64,000 nucleotides of DNA, from contig NZ_JADEVO010000032.1 in NCBI RefSeq assembly GCF_017114825.1, positions 1 through 64,000 of the forward strand, given 5' to 3'. Source of the DNA: Pseudomonas gregormendelii (GTDB lineage Bacteria > Pseudomonadota > Gammaproteobacteria > Pseudomonadales > Pseudomonadaceae). Under the pieces are notes generated by a model. That model did no database searches, had not been told where the DNA came from, and saw only the letters and a program-made list of their open reading frames with translations. Shown piece by piece: positions 31,402 through 41,254 of this stretch; position 1 is the stretch's first letter, and the number at the start of each line of letters is the position of its first letter. The position numbers and the translations under genes were made by a program.

Positions 31402-32439
31402 ATGTTCAAGAAACTGCGTGGCATGTTTTCCAGCGATCTTTCCATTGACCTGGGCACTGCCAACACCCTTATTTACGTGCGCGAGCGCGGAATCGTTCTG
31501 AATGAGCCATCGGTTGTGGCCATTCGGACACACGGTAACCAGAAAAGTGTCGTGGCCGTCGGCACCGAGGCCAAGCGTATGCTCGGCCGTACTCCAGGAA
31601 ATATTGCTGCCATTCGTCCGATGAAAGACGGCGTAATCGCCGACTTCAGCGTCTGCGAAAAGATGCTGCAGTACTTCATCAACAAGGTTCATGAAAACAG
31701 CTTTCTGCAGCCTAGCCCGCGAGTGCTGATCTGCGTTCCATGCAAATCCACCCAGGTTGAGCGTCGTGCCATCCGTGAATCGGCCCTGGGTGCCGGTGCC
31801 CGTGAAGTGTTCCTGATCGAAGAGCCGATGGCTGCTGCGATCGGCGCCGGCCTGCCGGTAGAGGAAGCTCGCGGTTCGATGGTGGTCGACATCGGTGGCG
31901 GTACCACTGAAATCGCGCTGATCTCCCTGAACGGTGTGGTCTATGCCGAATCCGTACGGGTTGGCGGCGACCGCTTCGACGAAGCGATCATCACCTACGT
32001 GCGTCGCAACTATGGCAGCCTGATCGGCGAATCCACCGCCGAGCGCATCAAGCAGGAAATCGGTACGGCCTACCCGGGCGGCGAAATTCGCGAAGTCGAT
32101 GTTCGCGGTCGCAACCTGGCTGAAGGCGTGCCACGTGCTTTCACCCTGAACTCCAACGAAGTGCTGGAAGCTCTGCAAGAGTCCTTGGCTACCATCGTTC
32201 AGGCAGTGAAAAGCGCACTGGAGCAATCGCCTCCGGAACTGGCTTCCGACATCGCCGAGCGTGGCCTTGTGCTGACCGGTGGTGGCGCCCTGCTGCGTGA
32301 CCTCGACAAGTTGCTGGCCCAGGAAACCGGCCTGCCGGTGATCGTTGCCGAAGACCCGTTGACCTGCGTTGCTCGCGGCGGTGGCCGTGCATTGGAAATG
32401 ATGGATAAACACACCATGGACCTGCTCTCCAGCGAATAA
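31402..32439 (+). CDS. mreB: Actin-like rod-shape protein MreB
   Basis: 345 residues, the standard length. MreB filaments guide lateral wall synthesis. The N-terminal amphipathic start (MFKKLRGMFSSDLSIDLGTAN) leads into the phosphate-1 motif, and VVDIGGGTTEIALIS and LTGGGALLRDLDKLL form the other actin-fold nucleotide motifs. First gene of mreBCD; followed by a hairpin at 32472-32497. Confidence 0.97.
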   Translation: MFKKLRGMFSSDLSIDLGTANTLIYVRERGIVLNEPSVVAIRTHGNQKSVVAVGTEAKRMLGRTPGNIAAIRPMKDGVIADFSVCEKMLQYFINKVHENSFLQPSPRVLICVPCKSTQVERRAIRESALGAGAREVFLIEEPMAAAIGAGLPVEEARGSMVVDIGGGTTEIALISLNGVVYAESVRVGGDRFDEAIITYVRRNYGSLIGESTAERIKQEIGTAYPGGEIREVDVRGRNLAEGVPRAFTLNSNEVLEALQESLATIVQAVKSALEQSPPELASDIAERGLVLTGGGALLRDLDKLLAQETGLPVIVAEDPLTCVARGGGRALEMMDKHTMDLLSSE

Positions 32440-32471
32440 GTCGCGGGGTTGCATCTATGCTGTTGAGCGCA

Positions 32472-32497
32472 CAGGCAGCACTTTGCAGTGCTGCCTG
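32472..32497 (+). terminator. Perfect hairpin in the mreB-mreC gap
   Basis: CAGGCAGCACT and AGTGCTGCCTG arms around TTGC, 33 nt after the mreB stop, followed by TTGGCGTTTATC. A partial terminator that would lower mreCD relative to mreB is the likely role. Confidence 0.6.
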
Positions 32498-32579
32498 TTG
32501 GCGTTTATCTTCTGTCAGTCTGCATCCAGGCCGGTCTGCCGTATGAATAAACAAAACATTTGCCTGGGAGGAGCGGCTT

Positions 32580-33698
32580 ATTAAACCGCTTTTCACCAAA
32601 GGGCCTTCACTGGGCGTGCGCTTGTTGGTGCTGGTCGTGCTATCGGTCGCACTGATGGTGGTCGATGCCCGCTTCACACTGCTCAAGCCAGTGCGTAGCC
32701 AAATGTCGCTGGTGCTGATGCAGTCCTACTGGATCACCGACCTGCCGCAGCGGTTATGGCAGGGTGTGGCCAGTCAGTTTGGCAGCCGCACCGAACTGGT
32801 CGCCGAAAACGAAAAACTCAAGACCGAAAACCTGCTGCTGCAGGGGCGCATGCAAAAGCTTGCCGCCCTGACCGAGCAGAACGTTCGGCTGCGCGAGTTG
32901 CTTAACTCCTCGGCCCTGGTCAACGAAAAAGTCGAAGTGGCCGAGTTGATCGGCATGGACCCCAATCCCTTCACCCATCGCATCATCATCAACAAGGGTG
33001 AGCGCGATGGCGTGGTCCTCGGCCAGCCGGTACTTGATGCCCGTGGCCTGATGGGGCAGGTCGTCGAGTTGATGCCCTATACCTCCCGCGTGTTGCTGCT
33101 GACCGATACCACCCACAGCATTCCGGTGCAGGTCAATCGAAACGGCCTGCGCGCAATCGCCAGCGGCACCGGTAACCCGGAACGCCTGGAACTGCGCCAT
33201 GTAGCCGATACGGCCGACATCAAGGAAGGCGACCTGCTGGTCAGTTCCGGCTTGGGCCAGCGGTTCCCGGCCGGTTACCCGGTGGCGACGGTCAAGGAAG
33301 TAATCCATGACTCCGGCCAGCCATTTGCCATCGTTCGCGCCGTGCCCACCGCCGCATTGAACCGCAGCCGTTACCTGCTGCTGGTGTTCAGCGACGGGCG
33401 CACGGCCGAAGAGCGTGCCAATGAAGCGGCCCAGGCCCAGGAAACCCTGGACCAGTACGGTGGCGGCCCGATGATTCCTGCCACGGTGCCCAAACCCGCC
33501 ATAGTCCCGGCAGCGGCAGCAGCAGCAGCAGCAGCAGCAGCAGCTGCGCCTGCGGCTCCCGCTGTGCCGGCGGTCGTCGCGCCGGTGGCGCCTGCCGCCA
33601 CGACCCCGGTCAAGCCTGTTGTGACAAAGCCGCCGGTCACCAGGCCTGCTGCCAAACCGCCTGTCTCTGCACCGGCTAACACTGGGGGACGAGAATAA
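32580..33698 (+). CDS. mreC: Rod-shape-determining protein MreC, apparent ATT start
   Basis: 372 residues from the proposed ATT start, which lies 6 nt after GGGAGGAG and restores the expected N-terminus (initiator, then KPLFTKGPSLGVRLLVLVVL) before the membrane helix. No ATG, GTG or TTG in frame precedes it after the upstream stop; the first GTG (32616) would cut into the N-terminus and lacks a ribosome-binding site. MreC is a single-pass protein with a coiled coil (about 70-110) and a beta-rich periplasmic domain that links MreB to the wall enzymes. The C-terminal 70 residues are Ala/Pro-rich with a polyalanine run encoded by GCA repeats. TAATG overlap with mreD. Confidence 0.85.
   Translation: MKPLFTKGPSLGVRLLVLVVLSVALMVVDARFTLLKPVRSQMSLVLMQSYWITDLPQRLWQGVASQFGSRTELVAENEKLKTENLLLQGRMQKLAALTEQNVRLRELLNSSALVNEKVEVAELIGMDPNPFTHRIIINKGERDGVVLGQPVLDARGLMGQVVELMPYTSRVLLLTDTTHSIPVQVNRNGLRAIASGTGNPERLELRHVADTADIKEGDLLVSSGLGQRFPAGYPVATVKEVIHDSGQPFAIVRAVPTAALNRSRYLLLVFSDGRTAEERANEAAQAQETLDQYGGGPMIPATVPKPAIVPAAAAAAAAAAAAAPAAPAVPAVVAPVAPAATTPVKPVVTKPPVTRPAAKPPVSAPANTGGRE
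33508..33546 (+). repeat. GCA microsatellite encoding polyalanine in mreC
   Basis: About a dozen consecutive Ala codons, mostly GCA, form a trinucleotide repeat in the Ala/Pro-rich MreC tail. Slippage here would change tail length without shifting frame. Confidence 0.8.
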
Positions 33699-34189
33699 TG
33701 GTCGGTACGACTGCATCCCGAAACGGCTGGATCGTCTGGCTGACCTTCGCCATCGGCATGCTGCTCAGCGTCTCACCGCTGCCGCAGTTCATGGAAATCC
33801 TGCGCCCATTGTGGCTGGCATTGCTGCTGGCCTTCTGGGCACTGGCGATGCCGCAGAAAGTCGGCATGGTCACCGCATGGTGCCTGGGTCTGGCCGAGGA
33901 CGTGCTCTATGGCACGCTGCTGGGCCAGAACGCCTTGATTCTCACGCTCATCACCTTCCTGGTGCTGTCGCTGCAACAACGCCTGCGGATGTTCCCTATG
34001 TGGCAGCAGAGCCTGGTGATCCTGGTGATCTTCGGCCTGGCCCAACTGGTTCAGCTATGGCTCAGCGCCCTCACCGGTAATCGCCAGCCGACACTGGCGC
34101 TGGTATTGCCCGCTCTGGTCAGTGCCCTGCTGTGGCCGTGGATCAGCTACGGTTTGCGCGGGCTGCGTCGACGCTACAAGATCAACTAA
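33698..34189 (+). CDS. mreD: Rod-shape-determining protein MreD
   Basis: 163 residues with about five membrane helices, as is normal for MreD, the inner-membrane partner of MreC in the elongasome. It starts at an ATG overlapping the mreC stop (TAATG). The N-terminus NGWIVWLTFAIGMLLSVSPL and the GLAEDVLYGTLLGQNAL stretch are typical. Confidence 0.94.
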   Translation: MVGTTASRNGWIVWLTFAIGMLLSVSPLPQFMEILRPLWLALLLAFWALAMPQKVGMVTAWCLGLAEDVLYGTLLGQNALILTLITFLVLSLQQRLRMFPMWQQSLVILVIFGLAQLVQLWLSALTGNRQPTLALVLPALVSALLWPWISYGLRGLRRRYKIN

Positions 34190-34239
34190 ATCGGTCAGGC
34201 ATTTGCCCGCACGGGTGTACTGGACAGGGAGATGTCGAG

Positions 34240-34836
34240 ATGAAACAGCTATTTCTCGCCTCAGGCTCGCCACGTCGGCGTGAGTTGCTCACGCAGATTG
34301 GCGTGCCGTTTTCCGCCATCAGTGCGGACATCGATGAAACCCCCTTGAATGACGAATCCCCTTCGGCCTACGTCGAGCGCATGGCGCGAGGCAAGGCCGA
34401 GGCCGGGCGTGATGCTGTCGTGTGCGCCGCAGATTATTGCGTGCTGGGTGCCGACACCGCCGTAGTGCTGGACGGGAAAATTCTTGGCAAGCCGGTGGAC
34501 GAAGCTGACGCATGCGCCATGCTTATGATGTTGTCCGGTCGCGAGCATGAAGTTCTGACAGGTATCGCCGTGCTGGATGGCGCGCGTTGCGAATCCCGGG
34601 TGATCCGTAGCCTGGTACGTTTTCGCCGCATTGAAGCGCCAGAAGCGGCGGCCTACTGGGCCAGCGGCGAACCCCGTGACAAGGCCGGCGGTTATGGCAT
34701 CCAGGGGCTCGGCGCGGTGTTCGTGGCGGGGCTGGATGGCAGCTACTCGGCGGTGGTTGGCTTGCCACTGTGCGAAACCGCAGAACTGCTGGGCCATTTC
34801 GGCATACCCTGTTGGCAAACCCTTAACGCGCTCTGA
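34240..34836 (+). CDS. Maf-family nucleotide pyrophosphatase (dTTP/UTP type)
   Basis: 198 residues. Maf hallmarks are the LASGSPRRRELL start, GADTAVVLDGKILGKP with the catalytic Asp, and DKAGGYGIQG. The family hydrolyses non-canonical or excess nucleoside triphosphates; the copy beside mreBCD and rng corresponds to YhdE, which prefers dTTP and UTP. Start chosen at the Met directly before KQLFLASGSPRR; the longer frame overlaps mreD. Confidence 0.92.
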   Translation: MKQLFLASGSPRRRELLTQIGVPFSAISADIDETPLNDESPSAYVERMARGKAEAGRDAVVCAADYCVLGADTAVVLDGKILGKPVDEADACAMLMMLSGREHEVLTGIAVLDGARCESRVIRSLVRFRRIEAPEAAAYWASGEPRDKAGGYGIQGLGAVFVAGLDGSYSAVVGLPLCETAELLGHFGIPCWQTLNAL

Positions 34837-34893
34837 GCGTCGTACTGACAAGATGCGGCCATTATCGTGAAAATGCCTGAACGAGACCCTGCC

Positions 34894-36351
34894 ATGAGTG
34901 AAGAGATCCTGATCAACATCACGCCGATGGAATCGCGCGTGGCGGTGGTTGAAAACGGTGTTCTGCAAGAGGTTCACGTCGAGCGCACGCAGAAGCGCGG
35001 GATTGTCGGCAACATCTACAAGGGCAAGGTCGTTCGGGTATTGCCGGGGATGCAGGCGGCTTTTGTCGACATCGGCCTTGATCGGGCAGCGTTCATCCAT
35101 GCCTCGGAGATTTCCCTGCGCGAAGGGCCTGCGGTTGAGAGCATCAGCGCACTGGTTCACGAAGGCCAAAGCCTGGTGGTGCAGGTCACCAAGGACCCGA
35201 TCGGCTCCAAAGGCGCACGCCTGACCACCCAGCTGTCGATTCCGTCGCGATACCTGGTGTACATGCCGCGTACGGCACATGTCGGCATCTCCCTGAAAAT
35301 CGAAGACGAAGGCGAGCGTGAACGGCTCAAGCAGGTAGTCACCGACTGCGTGGCCAGGGAAGGGATCAAGGAAGCGGGCGGCTTCATTCTGCGCACGGCT
35401 GCAGAAGGTGCCGGTGCCGATGAAATCCTCATGGACATCCGTTACCTGCGCAGGCTCTGGGATCAGATCAACGAGCAGATCAAGACCATCGGCGCGCCGA
35501 GCGTGATCTACGAAGACCTCGGCCTGGCGCTGCGCACATTGCGCGACCTGGTCAGCCCGAAGATCGAAAAAATCCGCATCGACTCTCGGGAAACTTTCCA
35601 GAAAACCACGCAGTTCGTCGCTGAATTGATGCCGGAAATTGCTGATCGCCTGGAGCACTACCCGGGTGAACGTCCGATTTTCGACCTGTACGGCGTCGAA
35701 GATGAAATCCAGAAGGCCCTCGAGCGCAAGGTCCCGCTAAAATCCGGTGGTTACCTGGTGGTCGATCCGGCGGAAGCCATGAGCACCATCGACGTCAACA
35801 CCGGGGCTTTTGTCGGGCATCGCAACCTCGAAGAAACCATCTTCAAGACCAACCTGGAAGCGGCCACCGCTATCGCTCGTCAACTGCGCCTGCGCAACCT
35901 GGGCGGGATTATCATCATCGACTTCATCGACATGGAAGACGAAGAGCACCAGCGCCAGGTCCTGCGTACCCTCGAAAAACAGCTGGAGCGCGACCACGCC
36001 AAGACCAACATCATCGGCATCACCGAGCTGGGCCTGGTGCAGATGACCCGCAAGCGTACCCGTGAAAGTCTCGAACAGGTGCTGTGCGAACCTTGCAGCA
36101 GCTGCCAGGGCCGGGGCAAGCTGAAGACGCCGGAAACCGTCTGCTATGAAATTTTCCGGGAAATCCTGCGGGAGGCTCGCGCCTATCAGGCCGAAGGCTA
36201 TCGTGTATTGGCGAACCAGAAAGTTGTCGACCGCCTGCTGGATGAGGAGTCCGGCAATGTCGCCGAACTCGAAGGATTTATCGGCCGCACCATCCGGTTT
36301 CAGGTGGAAACCATGTATTCACAGGAACAATACGACGTGGTGCTGCTCTGA
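34894..36351 (+). CDS. rng: Ribonuclease G
   Basis: 485 residues, close to E. coli RNase G (489). S1 domain about 38-120, then the DNase-I-like catalytic fold with metal-binding Asp residues in MSTIDVNTG and IIIDFIDME, and a Zn-link CEPCSSCQGRG. It trims the 16S rRNA 5' end and some mRNAs. The Met at MSEEILINIT is chosen over a GTG 27 nt upstream because it matches the family start. Confidence 0.95.
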   Translation: MSEEILINITPMESRVAVVENGVLQEVHVERTQKRGIVGNIYKGKVVRVLPGMQAAFVDIGLDRAAFIHASEISLREGPAVESISALVHEGQSLVVQVTKDPIGSKGARLTTQLSIPSRYLVYMPRTAHVGISLKIEDEGERERLKQVVTDCVAREGIKEAGGFILRTAAEGAGADEILMDIRYLRRLWDQINEQIKTIGAPSVIYEDLGLALRTLRDLVSPKIEKIRIDSRETFQKTTQFVAELMPEIADRLEHYPGERPIFDLYGVEDEIQKALERKVPLKSGGYLVVDPAEAMSTIDVNTGAFVGHRNLEETIFKTNLEAATAIARQLRLRNLGGIIIIDFIDMEDEEHQRQVLRTLEKQLERDHAKTNIIGITELGLVQMTRKRTRESLEQVLCEPCSSCQGRGKLKTPETVCYEIFREILREARAYQAEGYRVLANQKVVDRLLDEESGNVAELEGFIGRTIRFQVETMYSQEQYDVVLL

Positions 36352-36426
36352 ACCCTTACGTCGTCAATCACCTGGAACAGCTGGCCTCAGCTTTCTGCAG
36401 TTTTAACGCCATGGGAGCCAACTGAC

Positions 36427-39400
36427 ATGGACCGTCTGACACGCATTTTGGCCGCACTGACCCGCTGGGGTCTGGGCCTGTGCGCGTTGGCTTTGGTGCT
36501 GATGGCGCTCTACGTCAGCCTTGGGCGGGAACTGACGCCGCTGGTGGCCGAATACCGGGCCGAGGTCGAGGCCAAGGCCAGCACTGCGTTGGGTATGCCG
36601 CTGCACATCGGTGAACTGGAAGGTAACTGGAGCGGTTTTGCGCCGATCCTGCTGGCCCATGACGTGATGCTCGGCGAAGGGGCAAACGCTCTGCGCCTGG
36701 ACCAGGTGCGCGCGGTGCCGGATATCTGGGCCAGCCTGCTGGCCCGCGAAGTACGCCTGGCCCATCTCGAACTCAACGGCCTGAAGATCAGCCTCAAGGA
36801 AGGCGAGGATGGCCATTGGGCGCTGGAAGGATTGCCCGTCCAGCAGGATCAGCCGCTGGACCCTGAACAACTGCTCAACCGCATGCAGATGGTCCAGCAG
36901 CTTTCGGTCCTTGATAGCCAGGTGACCTTGCAGCCGCTGGATCATGTGCCGCTCACCCTGACGTATGTCGGCATGAGCCTCAAGACCGGCAGCTCCCGAC
37001 AGCGGCTCGATGCCCGGCTGACATTGCCGGATGGCCAGCCATTGGCCCTGAGCCTGCGCACTCGGCTGCAGGCCAGCGACTGGAAGAACGGTGCAGCGGA
37101 CGCCTATCTCAGCCTGCCGCAAAGTGACTGGTCGAAGTGGCTGCCGGAGCGTCTGACCCAGCACTGGAATTTCACCGAGATCAAGGCCGGCGGCGAGCTG
37201 TGGGTAAACTGGAGCAAGGGCGCGCTGCAGAGCGCGGCCGTGCGTCTGAATGCGCCGCAAATCAAAGGTGCCTACGCCGAGCGCAAGCCGATCCAGATCA
37301 GCAACCTGGCACTCAACGCCTATTTCCAGCGTGACGCCGCGGGTGCGCTGGTCACGCTGGACTCCTTGGCCATGAACTTCGGCGAAACCCGTTGGGAATC
37401 GCGACTGCAACTCAAGCAGAGCGGCGCCAGTGATAACACCCCGGAACTGTGGCACCTGCAGGCCGATCGCCTCGACCTTACGCCGCTCACGCCGCTGTTG
37501 AATGCGCTGGGCCCCTTGCCTGAAGGCGTCGCCACGGCGGTCGAGCGACTTAAAGTGACGGGTAGCCTGCGTAATGTACTGCTCGACTTCCGGCCAGCGG
37601 CCACGGACGACAGCAAAATCAGCTTTGCCGCCAACCTCGACCGGGTAGGCTTCAATGCCTATCACGGTGCACCGGCGGCGCGAAATGTCAGTGGCAGTAT
37701 CAGTGGCGACCTGGGGCAGGGCGAGTTGCGCATGGACAGCAAGGACTTTTCCCTGCACCTGGACCCGATCTTCGCCAAGCCCTGGCAGTACCTCCAGGCC
37801 AACGCCAAGCTGACCTGGAAAATTGATAAAGAAGCCTTCACCCTGACCGCGCCCTACCTGAAGGTGTTGGGCGAGGAGGGCAAGATTGCCGGCGACTTCC
37901 TGATCCGCCTGCATTTCGATCATTCCCAGGAAGACTACATGGACCTGCGGGTCGGCCTGGTGGACGGTGATGGTAAATACACTGCCAAGTACCTGCCGAC
38001 GGTATTGAGCCCGGCGCTGGACGAATGGCTGCGCACCGCGATTCTCAAGGGCGCGGTAGACGAAGGTTTCTTCCAGTACCAGGGCTCGCTGGCCCACGGC
38101 GCTGCAGAAGCCGATCGCAGCATCAGCCTGTTCTTCAAGGTTCATGACGCAGAACTGGCCTTCCAGCCAGGCTGGCCGCATGTCAGCAAGGTCAGTGGCG
38201 ATGTGTTCATCGAGGACAGAGGGGTGCGGATTCTTGCCAGCAAAGGGCAGTTGCTCGACACCCAGGTTCGCGATATCTACGTCGAAATTCCCCATGCGGC
38301 TGCCGGCAAAAGCAGTCACTTGCTGCTCGACGGCGCTTTTGCCGGGGGGTTGGGCGATGGCCTGAAAATTCTCCAGACCGCGCCGATCGGTACCGCGCAG
38401 ACCTTTGCCGGCTGGGAAGGCGAGGGCGACCTGCAGGGCAAGCTGAAGCTGGATATTCCGCTGGCCAAGGGCGAGCTGCCGAAAATCCTGGTCGACTTCA
38501 AGACCGCCAAGGCGCGCCTGAAATTGAGCGAACCGGCGCTGGAATTGACCCAGCTCAAGGGTGATTTCCGTTTCGACAGCACCAAGGGCCTTAGCGGTCA
38601 GAACATCACGGCACGGGCCTTTGATAAGCCGGTCTCCGCGCAGATCTTTGCCGATGGCAGTGCCGGCAATCTCAAAACCCGGGTGATGGCGGCGGGCCAG
38701 GTCGAGGTGAAAAAACTCACTGACTGGTTGAGCGTGACCCAGCCGTTGCCGGTCACCGGTGTGATTCCCTATCAACTGCAACTCAACCTTGGCGGAGCCG
38801 ACAGCCAGTTGCTGGTCAGCTCCAACCTCAAGGGCGTTGCCATCGATCTGCCTGCGCCGTTTGGCATGGCGGCGAATGTGGGGCGCGACACCACGTTCCG
38901 CATGACCCTGCAGGGTGAGGATCGGCGTTACTGGGTCAATTACGGCGAGCTGGCGAACTTCACCTATGAAGCGCCCGTCAGCAATTTCGCCGAAGGTCGT
39001 GGCGAACTGCTGCTGGGTGGCGGTCAGGCCGTCGTGCCGGGTGCCAAGGGCCTGCGAGTGCGCGGTTCGCTATCGGAACTGGACGTCGGGCCCTGGAAGG
39101 ACCTGGCAGACAAATATGCCGGCAAGGATCCTGGCGGCAGTGCCAAGCAGTTGCTCAGCAGCGCCGACCTGAAGATCGGCAAACTCACCGCCATGGGCAC
39201 GACGCTGGATCAGGCATCGGTGCAGTTGAACCGCAGGCCGGCCTCGTGGGCTTTGCAGCTCGACAGCCAGCAGGTCAAGGGCACGGTCGCCATCCCTGAC
39301 GCCAAAGGTGCGCCGATTGCCATCAACCTGCAGTACGTGAAGTTGCCAGCGCCCGATCCGACGGTCCTCGCCGATGAGAACTCGCCGGACCCGCTGGCCA

Positions 39401-40230
39401 CCGTGGACCCGACAAAGATTCCGGCGCTGGATGTCACGATCAACCAGCTGTTCCAGGGCAAGGACCTGGTTGGCGCCTGGTCGCTGAAGGTCCGCCCCAC
39501 AGCCAAAGGCATTGCCCTCAACACCCTGGACCTGGGCCTCAAGGGCATCCTGCTGCAGGGCAGCGGTGGCTGGGAAGGCACACCGGGCGCATCGAGCAGC
39601 TGGTACAAGGGTCGGATCAGCGGCAAGAATCTCGCCGACGTACTGAAGGGTTGGGGATTCGCGCCGAGTGTCACCAGTGAAAACTTTCACATGGACGTCG
39701 ACGGTCGCTGGCCTGGTTCGCCAGCCTGGCTGGCCACCAAGCGCTTCTCCGGCACCCTCGATGCGTCGCTGAACAAAGGCCAGTTCGTCGAAGTTGATGG
39801 CGGCGCCCAGGCGTTGCGGGTATTTGGCCTGCTGAACTTCAACTCCATCGGCCGTCGCCTGCGCCTGGACTTTTCCGACCTGTTCGGCAAAGGCTTGAGC
39901 TACGATCGGGTCAAGGGACTGCTGGTCGCAAGTGACGGGGTCTTCGTCACCCGCGAGCCGATCCTGATGACCGGCCCATCGAGCAACATCGAGTTGAACG
40001 GCACCCTGGACCTGGTGGGCGACAAGGTTGATGCCAAGTTGCTGGTGACCTTGCCGGTGACCAATAACCTGCCAATTGCCGCGCTGATTGTCGGCGCACC
40101 GGCCATCGGCGGCGCGCTGTTCCTGATCGACAAGTTGATCGGCGACCGCGTGGCGCGTTTCGCCAGCGTCAAGTACACCGTCAAGGGGCCGTGGAAAGAA
40201 CCGAAAATCACTTTCGACAAGCCTTTTTGA
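36427..40230 (+). CDS. yhdP: YhdP-type AsmA-like envelope lipid-transport protein
   Basis: 1267 residues, nearly identical in length to E. coli YhdP. An N-terminal membrane helix (about 11-35) anchors a very long repetitive beta-rich periplasmic part that ends in an AsmA-like C-terminal domain (LDLVGDKVDAKLLVTLPVTN). Such bridge-like proteins move phospholipids from the inner to the outer membrane. GGGAG precedes the ATG. It follows rng by 75 nt, as in other gamma-proteobacteria, and a REPIN follows its stop. Confidence 0.93.
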   Translation: MDRLTRILAALTRWGLGLCALALVLMALYVSLGRELTPLVAEYRAEVEAKASTALGMPLHIGELEGNWSGFAPILLAHDVMLGEGANALRLDQVRAVPDIWASLLAREVRLAHLELNGLKISLKEGEDGHWALEGLPVQQDQPLDPEQLLNRMQMVQQLSVLDSQVTLQPLDHVPLTLTYVGMSLKTGSSRQRLDARLTLPDGQPLALSLRTRLQASDWKNGAADAYLSLPQSDWSKWLPERLTQHWNFTEIKAGGELWVNWSKGALQSAAVRLNAPQIKGAYAERKPIQISNLALNAYFQRDAAGALVTLDSLAMNFGETRWESRLQLKQSGASDNTPELWHLQADRLDLTPLTPLLNALGPLPEGVATAVERLKVTGSLRNVLLDFRPAATDDSKISFAANLDRVGFNAYHGAPAARNVSGSISGDLGQGELRMDSKDFSLHLDPIFAKPWQYLQANAKLTWKIDKEAFTLTAPYLKVLGEEGKIAGDFLIRLHFDHSQEDYMDLRVGLVDGDGKYTAKYLPTVLSPALDEWLRTAILKGAVDEGFFQYQGSLAHGAAEADRSISLFFKVHDAELAFQPGWPHVSKVSGDVFIEDRGVRILASKGQLLDTQVRDIYVEIPHAAAGKSSHLLLDGAFAGGLGDGLKILQTAPIGTAQTFAGWEGEGDLQGKLKLDIPLAKGELPKILVDFKTAKARLKLSEPALELTQLKGDFRFDSTKGLSGQNITARAFDKPVSAQIFADGSAGNLKTRVMAAGQVEVKKLTDWLSVTQPLPVTGVIPYQLQLNLGGADSQLLVSSNLKGVAIDLPAPFGMAANVGRDTTFRMTLQGEDRRYWVNYGELANFTYEAPVSNFAEGRGELLLGGGQAVVPGAKGLRVRGSLSELDVGPWKDLADKYAGKDPGGSAKQLLSSADLKIGKLTAMGTTLDQASVQLNRRPASWALQLDSQQVKGTVAIPDAKGAPIAINLQYVKLPAPDPTVLADENSPDPLATVDPTKIPALDVTINQLFQGKDLVGAWSLKVRPTAKGIALNTLDLGLKGILLQGSGGWEGTPGASSSWYKGRISGKNLADVLKGWGFAPSVTSENFHMDVDGRWPGSPAWLATKRFSGTLDASLNKGQFVEVDGGAQALRVFGLLNFNSIGRRLRLDFSDLFGKGLSYDRVKGLLVASDGVFVTREPILMTGPSSNIELNGTLDLVGDKVDAKLLVTLPVTNNLPIAALIVGAPAIGGALFLIDKLIGDRVARFASVKYTVKGPWKEPKITFDKPF

Positions 40231-40267
40231 AATCATCAGCCAGGCTCGATGGAGTAGCATGGCCCCT

Positions 40268-40352
40268 GTAGGAGCTGCCGCAGGCAGCGATCTTTTGACC
40301 TTGGCGATTTTAAAATCAACATCAAAAGATCGCAGCCTGCGGCAGCTCCTAC
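40268..40352. repeat. REPIN, GTAGGAGCTGCC family
   Basis: Two inverted copies 37 nt after the yhdP stop; the left copy reads GCCGCAGGCAGCGATCTTTT with minor changes from the right copy. Confidence 0.85.
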
Positions 40353-40386
40353 GGGGTATGTTTCGATTTCACGATAGGAATACGTC

Positions 40387-41232
40387 ATGTCATTTGCGGT
40401 GATTCAAATGGTCAGCCAAAGCGATGTGCTGGCCAATCTGGCCCAGGCCCGCCGCTTGCTCGAAGAGGCCGCCGCAGCTGGCGCGCGCCTCGCCGTGCTG
40501 CCAGAAAACTTCGCCGCCATGGGCCGCCGTGATATCGCTGACATCGGGCGCGCCGAGGCGTTGGGCGAAGGTCCGATCCTGCCATGGTTGAAACAGACCG
40601 CCCTCGACCTCAAGTTATGGATAGTGGCCGGCACATTGCCGCTGCCGCCGGTGGATCAGCCAACGGCCAAAGTGCACGCCTGCTCGTTGCTGGTCAATGA
40701 CCAGGGCGAGACGGTGGCGCGCTACGACAAGCTGCACCTGTTCGATGTGGATGTGGCAGACAACCGCGGGCGTTATCGCGAATCCGATGACTATGCTTAT
40801 GGCAGTGGTGTCGTGGTAGCGGATACGCCAGTCGGCCGGGTCGGCCTGACGGTGTGTTATGACCTGCGTTTTCCAGAGCTGTACAGCGAATTGCGGGCTG
40901 CCGGCGCGGAGTTGATTACCGCACCTTCAGCCTTCACTGCGGTGACGGGCGCGGCGCACTGGGAGGTGCTGATTCGCGCACGGGCCATCGAGACACAGTG
41001 TTACGTGCTCGCGGCAGCCCAGGGTGGAACTCATCCGGGACCGCGCGAAACCTGGGGGCACGCCGCCATCATCGATCCTTGGGGGCGTGTGCTGGCCCAG
41101 CAGGATCAAGGCGAGGCCGTGCTGCTGGCCGAGCGCGATAGTAGCGAACAGGCGTCCATCAGGGCGCGGATGCCGGTGTCCAGTCACCGGCGCTTTTTCT
41201 CGCAGGGCGCACAGCGACCTGCCTCGCAATGA
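40387..41232 (+). CDS. Carbon-nitrogen hydrolase (Nit family, deaminated glutathione amidase-like)
   Basis: 281 residues. The nitrilase-superfamily triad is Glu40 (LPENF), Lys115 (YDKLHLFD) and Cys157 (LTVCYDLRFPELY). The DKLHLFDVD and CYDLRFPELYSEL stretches resemble Nit1/YafV-type enzymes that repair deaminated glutathione; other omega-amide substrates cannot be excluded. It lies between yhdP and tldD, a usual position in Pseudomonas. Confidence 0.88.
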   Translation: MSFAVIQMVSQSDVLANLAQARRLLEEAAAAGARLAVLPENFAAMGRRDIADIGRAEALGEGPILPWLKQTALDLKLWIVAGTLPLPPVDQPTAKVHACSLLVNDQGETVARYDKLHLFDVDVADNRGRYRESDDYAYGSGVVVADTPVGRVGLTVCYDLRFPELYSELRAAGAELITAPSAFTAVTGAAHWEVLIRARAIETQCYVLAAAQGGTHPGPRETWGHAAIIDPWGRVLAQQDQGEAVLLAERDSSEQASIRARMPVSSHRRFFSQGAQRPASQ

Positions 41233-41254
41233 ACGAATTTAAGGCGCAAAGCAT

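Noticed and set aside
36403..38781. 792-codon minus-strand open frame opposite yhdP
   Set aside because: Gln/Arg/His-rich shadow of a GC-rich plus-strand gene, without ribosome-binding site or recognisable domain.
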